Positions 7,907 to 10,674 of a DNA stretch of 10,674 bases are shown piece by piece (the stretch's first letter is position 1; each line of letters starts with the position of its first letter). The position numbers were made by a program, and so were the translations under genes. The DNA comes from Bacteroides sp. (lineage in GTDB: Bacteria > Bacteroidota > Bacteroidia > Bacteroidales > GCA-2748055). The notes beneath the pieces are model-generated. The model was not told where the DNA came from. It searched no databases and saw nothing but the letters and a program-made list of their open reading frames with translations. Location: the NCBI GenBank assembly GCA_011048475.1, contig DSDZ01000112.1:1-10674 (forward strand), given 5' to 3'.

Positions 7907-9985
7907 TCATCTCACGACACCATTCTGGTAATCATGGATCCGTTCCATGGGAACCCAGGTCGCACCTTTTTCTGCGCCGGGAGGAGGCTGCATAAAGGTT
8001 TTCATCCATTCATCCCAGACAGTCATGCGGTTGCCCGAGGCTGCATGTACCACCACCGGCCAAACGCCTTCGGCACTTTGATGGCATTCATATTTCTGAA
8101 CCGCCTCTGCCTCATCCCTGAATTCGGTCATCATCACAATATCTTTTGTTTTACATACAGGCAGGTCATTTTTTCCCAGGGTCGATTCGAGGTCCATATA
8201 CGCCGGCTCAAGACCGGCATGATCCTTAACCTCTGTTGCCCCGATCTGGTGAGAATAATCGTAGTTATTGTCCAGAACCACCAATCCGATGGCATGGAAG
8301 TTATACCTGCTGAAATTGGATGCTTCTATCAGGTTATTCCGGAGGATAAAAAGCTTTTCCCCGGTTCCGCTGGTGGCTTCGTCCAGAAATATTCCGGTCA
8401 CCGGCGCATCCTGCGCCCAATCCGAACGTTTGATCCCGTAGATATGGTTCCCCGAAATGATTGTTCCCGGCTGCATGGAAAGGGTATAGATCGCGGCTCC
8501 ATCGGCCATCATATTAACCACACCGGATATCCGGTTGTTGGCGATTCTGTTGTCCCGCATGGCGTTTGGTGCCTGGGTCCATCCATAGCCCACACTGATC
8601 CCCGAATAGGGAATATCCTGAATGATATTGTGTTCAATCTTCATTCCCGCCGGATAGCCTGCAACGATGGCGCTGGTCCCGTAGTAGTCACACCCGGTCC
8701 GGAAGATGACATTATTCCGGATGATATCGTTGGTACAGATTTCTTGTTTGTTCTCAGGATCGTAGGGGACATGCGCTTCCGTCTCTTCATTCATGGTAAA
8801 TTTCCCTACCGATATACCGCTCCCGGCAATATCCCGGATGATGTTACCGGTAATCAGACAGCGGCTGGTTCCGGACACCATGTCCAGTCCGACCGCTCCA
8901 AGGTGGCGAAAGGTATTCCTGTGAAATTGGACGTTTTCAGCATTCATCACGGTGATCGCTGCCGGTGGACGACCGATATACTGGTTGTTAAGGCTGTCAG
9001 CGCTTAGATTAAACTGACCTGCCTGCATGTTCAGGTAACCGTGCTCCCCCGGGTAGGTCCAGGTGCTGTGGGCAAAGGTGATTCCCTGAAATACCAGATT
9101 TCTGACCGGATGCTCCGGGGTTCCCTGAACCAGCAACAGAGTTACCGTACGGGGCGCTGTCACCCGGACATATTCCATGTCCTCATACGACCGGGGTTTA
9201 TAATAGACTGTGTCCGATGAAAGATCAAGATACCATTCACCAGGCATATCCAGGAATGCATAAGCGTTTTCAAAATGAAATACCTGTCCGTGCTCTTTCG
9301 CGGGATAGGGCCTTGGAAAAAGGATTCCCCGTTCTTCGTCCTGGATGGTTACATACGCATCCACACCTCCTGAGGTACCGTACAGTGAGAAGGACTTCAG
9401 CCTCAGATAGCTCTCCGCCCAGAATTGCTGAAGCACCATCTCCACTTTCTCAAAATTTTCCCACCTGGAAATCTGGTCCGACCGGATGACGATCCTTCGT
9501 CCGGGCAAATCCCATGCTTTCAACCGGTAATACGCTCCGGGATTGGGCTGGCGGCAACGGATCGCCCTCCGGTCATTGACATAAAGCTGTCTGAAAACCA
9601 AACCTTTCGCAGGTGCTTTCCAGATTCCCCCGACATGAGGCTCCCATCCTGTAATCTGTATCCCTCCGCTGATGACAGGCTGTTCTTCACCATAGGCCTG
9701 AAATATGATCCGGCCATCCTTTTTACCCGCAACCGACTGATCGATAACCAGAGGGGACTCCAATGCATAGGTACCTCCCCGAATGAATACCCGGATATTG
9801 TCGACATCCTTTTTCGCCAACTGTTCAACTGCCTCAGCAGCTTTCTGCAAAGTAAGGAAGGGAGCCTCCTTCGTACCGGGATTTGTATCGCTTCCGAAGG
9901 AAGAAACAAAAAAGAGGGTGTCCGATTGCGCACACATCCCGATAAATACAAGCAATCCGGTACAAACCATCAACAATCGCTTCAT
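7907..9985 (-). CDS. secreted right-handed parallel beta-helix protein, GH141-like
   Basis: A 692-residue protein with a Sec signal peptide (MKRLLMV then a hydrophobic run, likely cut after Ala19), so periplasmic or outside. The opening FVSSFGSDTNPGTKEAPFLT (26-45) is typical of polysaccharide-acting beta-helices. A domain at about 105-285 includes FRQLYVNDRRAIRCRQPNPG (131-150). Beta-helix coils with regular Asn/Ile ladders (NVQFHRNTF, GNIIRDIAGSGISVG, HNIIQDIPYSGISVG, NNRISGVV) run from about 295 to 575. This arrangement resembles GH141, whose characterised members are an alpha-L-fucosidase and a xylanase. D495 (MADGAAIYT) and D535 (IFLDEATSG) are 40 residues apart, near the 41 I recall for the proposed catalytic pair of BT1002. 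The tail 600-692 does not look like helix coils. No T9SS tail is present. Substrate unknown; an inactive or binding role cannot be excluded. Confidence 0.8.
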   Translation of the reverse strand: MKRLLMVCTGLLVFIGMCAQSDTLFFVSSFGSDTNPGTKEAPFLTLQKAAEAVEQLAKKDVDNIRVFIRGGTYALESPLVIDQSVAGKKDGRIIFQAYGEEQPVISGGIQITGWEPHVGGIWKAPAKGLVFRQLYVNDRRAIRCRQPNPGAYYRLKAWDLPGRRIVIRSDQISRWENFEKVEMVLQQFWAESYLRLKSFSLYGTSGGVDAYVTIQDEERGILFPRPYPAKEHGQVFHFENAYAFLDMPGEWYLDLSSDTVYYKPRSYEDMEYVRVTAPRTVTLLLVQGTPEHPVRNLVFQGITFAHSTWTYPGEHGYLNMQAGQFNLSADSLNNQYIGRPPAAITVMNAENVQFHRNTFRHLGAVGLDMVSGTSRCLITGNIIRDIAGSGISVGKFTMNEETEAHVPYDPENKQEICTNDIIRNNVIFRTGCDYYGTSAIVAGYPAGMKIEHNIIQDIPYSGISVGYGWTQAPNAMRDNRIANNRISGVVNMMADGAAIYTLSMQPGTIISGNHIYGIKRSDWAQDAPVTGIFLDEATSGTGEKLFILRNNLIEASNFSRYNFHAIGLVVLDNNYDYSHQIGATEVKDHAGLEPAYMDLESTLGKNDLPVCKTKDIVMMTEFRDEAEAVQKYECHQSAEGVWPVVVHAASGNRMTVWDEWMKTFMQPPPGAEKGATWVPMERIHDYQNGVVR

Positions 9986-10018
9986 AAATGGAGTACAGTT
10001 TTCTGATTTATCTCCTTG

Positions 10019-10674
10019 TTACTGCTTCATTATCAACCTATTCTGTATTCTCCCAGTTGTTTGGATTTGCAGAATATAAGCGCCTTTCCCAAGATCCGCT
10101 CCGTTGATGGAGATCTGCATCTTTCCGGCCGGCATATCTTCGTTTAACAGTTCTTTTATTTTCTTTCCATTCAGGTCATACAGGGTGACTCCCATCTCTG
10201 TCGCCTCCTCCAGATTCGATGTCAAAATCAATTCCCGCGTAAACGGAACCGGTGAGAGTTCCACGTTGAAATTCTTTCCCTGTTCGTCGTAAATACCTGA
10301 AATCTTTTGGAATGTGGCGGTGATAACCTTATCTGCATCTACCTGCAATGTCAACGGATTATCCGTGCCCGTGGCATCGCCACTCCATCCGCCAAACTCC
10401 CATCCTTCATCCGCTACTGCCAGCAGCACCACTTCGGTACCCGTCATGTAATCCTCCTGGTCCGGATTCATCACCACCCTCCCGGATCCTTCCAGCTCCA
10501 CCGTCACCTGATAGCGCGGTGGATCCGGATCGGCCACTTCCACCTCCAGTCCCTCGGTGAAACAGGTTTCCATCTCCGAATTGTAGGCCTTCAAACGGTA
10601 CGTGTACACGCCGTACTCCACGATCGTGTTGTCCGTATACTGTTCCGTATCAGCATCCAGATCCGCGATCTCAG
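10019..10674 (-). CDS. T9SS-secreted protein with InlB-like repeat, C-terminal part (5' end outside)
   Basis: The last 217 residues of a longer protein, whose frame is open to the window edge. Residues 1-47 look like the end of a fibronectin III-like domain (VYTYRLKAYNSE, then EGLEVEVADPDPP). Residues 54-122 form a divergent InlB B-repeat/bacterial repeat unit (YQVTVELEGSG, then EGWEFGGWSGDATG, then KVITATF). Residues about 135-217 are a type A T9SS sorting tail, with LSPVPF, LYDLNGKKIKELLN, AGKMQISI, LGKGAYILQIQTTG and a basic end NRLIMKQ. The protein should cross the outer membrane by the PorSS/T9SS machinery, with the tail removed and the rest released or anchored. It is 33 bases upstream of the beta-helix gene on the same strand, so probably the same transcript. 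The catalytic or binding domain, if any, is outside the window. A GTG at 10621 is internal and should not be taken as the start. Confidence 0.85.
   Translation of the reverse strand, partial: EIADLDADTEQYTDNTIVEYGVYTYRLKAYNSEMETCFTEGLEVEVADPDPPRYQVTVELEGSGRVVMNPDQEDYMTGTEVVLLAVADEGWEFGGWSGDATGTDNPLTLQVDADKVITATFQKISGIYDEQGKNFNVELSPVPFTRELILTSNLEEATEMGVTLYDLNGKKIKELLNEDMPAGKMQISINGADLGKGAYILQIQTTGRIQNRLIMKQ

Noticed and set aside
7886..9007. Long open frame of 373 codons on the plus strand, opposite the beta-helix gene
   Set aside because: The translation is His/Ile/Arg-rich with no recognisable fold, while the minus-strand protein has a signal peptide and clear beta-helix coils. It is a shadow of that gene's codon use.
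9425..10006. 193-codon plus-strand frame opposite the start of the beta-helix gene
   Set aside because: No homology features. The opposite strand there encodes a signal peptide followed by family motifs.

Overview
The window looks like chromosomal DNA of a Bacteroidota bacterium, most likely order Bacteroidales. Four things point there: the 16S rRNA sequence (5' region reading 'ggatgaacgctagcggcagg' and 'cgaggggtaacgatggc' on the minus strand), two promoter elements of the Bacteroidota type (-7 TAnnTTTG) ahead of the rRNA gene, a type IX secretion (T9SS) C-terminal sorting domain on the protein at the right edge, and start codons without Shine-Dalgarno sequences. I cannot name a family or genus from the sequence alone.

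Layout. 1-742 is the 5' half of a 16S rRNA gene on the minus strand, cut by the window edge, so the rest of the rRNA operon lies to the left. 743-1111 is its leader and promoter region, shared with a divergent plus-strand group. That group is a polyprenol-phosphate mannose synthase-like GT2 glycosyltransferase (1112-1858), dihydroorotase PyrC (1897-3243), a short GTTAG-repeat spacer, and an exported lipoprotein aldose 1-epimerase (3304-4473). A 227-base convergent spacer follows (4474-4700), with inverted repeats that can pair in mutually exclusive ways.

From 4701 to the right edge everything is on the minus strand and tightly spaced, reading right to left as one probable operon. The genes are the 3' end of a T9SS-secreted protein with an InlB-like repeat (10019-10674, 5' end outside), a secreted right-handed beta-helix protein resembling GH141 (7907-9985), an SGLT-type sodium:solute symporter (6266-7846), and a cytoplasmic GH57-family protein (4701-6251). 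Gaps are 33, 60 and 14 bases.

How they may work together (inference): the minus-strand group looks like a small glycan-use locus without SusC/SusD in view. A secreted or surface protein and a beta-helix glycosidase would release sugar outside or in the periplasm, the symporter would import it with sodium, and the GH57 enzyme would act on a glucan or related substrate inside the cell. The exported mutarotase on the facing strand could supply the anomer the transporter prefers, but it belongs to a different transcript. The most original points are the symporter, which keeps part of the SGLT sugar site but has replaced its Glu and His, and the GH57 protein with a non-canonical first motif. I saw no mobile element, CRISPR array, tRNA or defence system.
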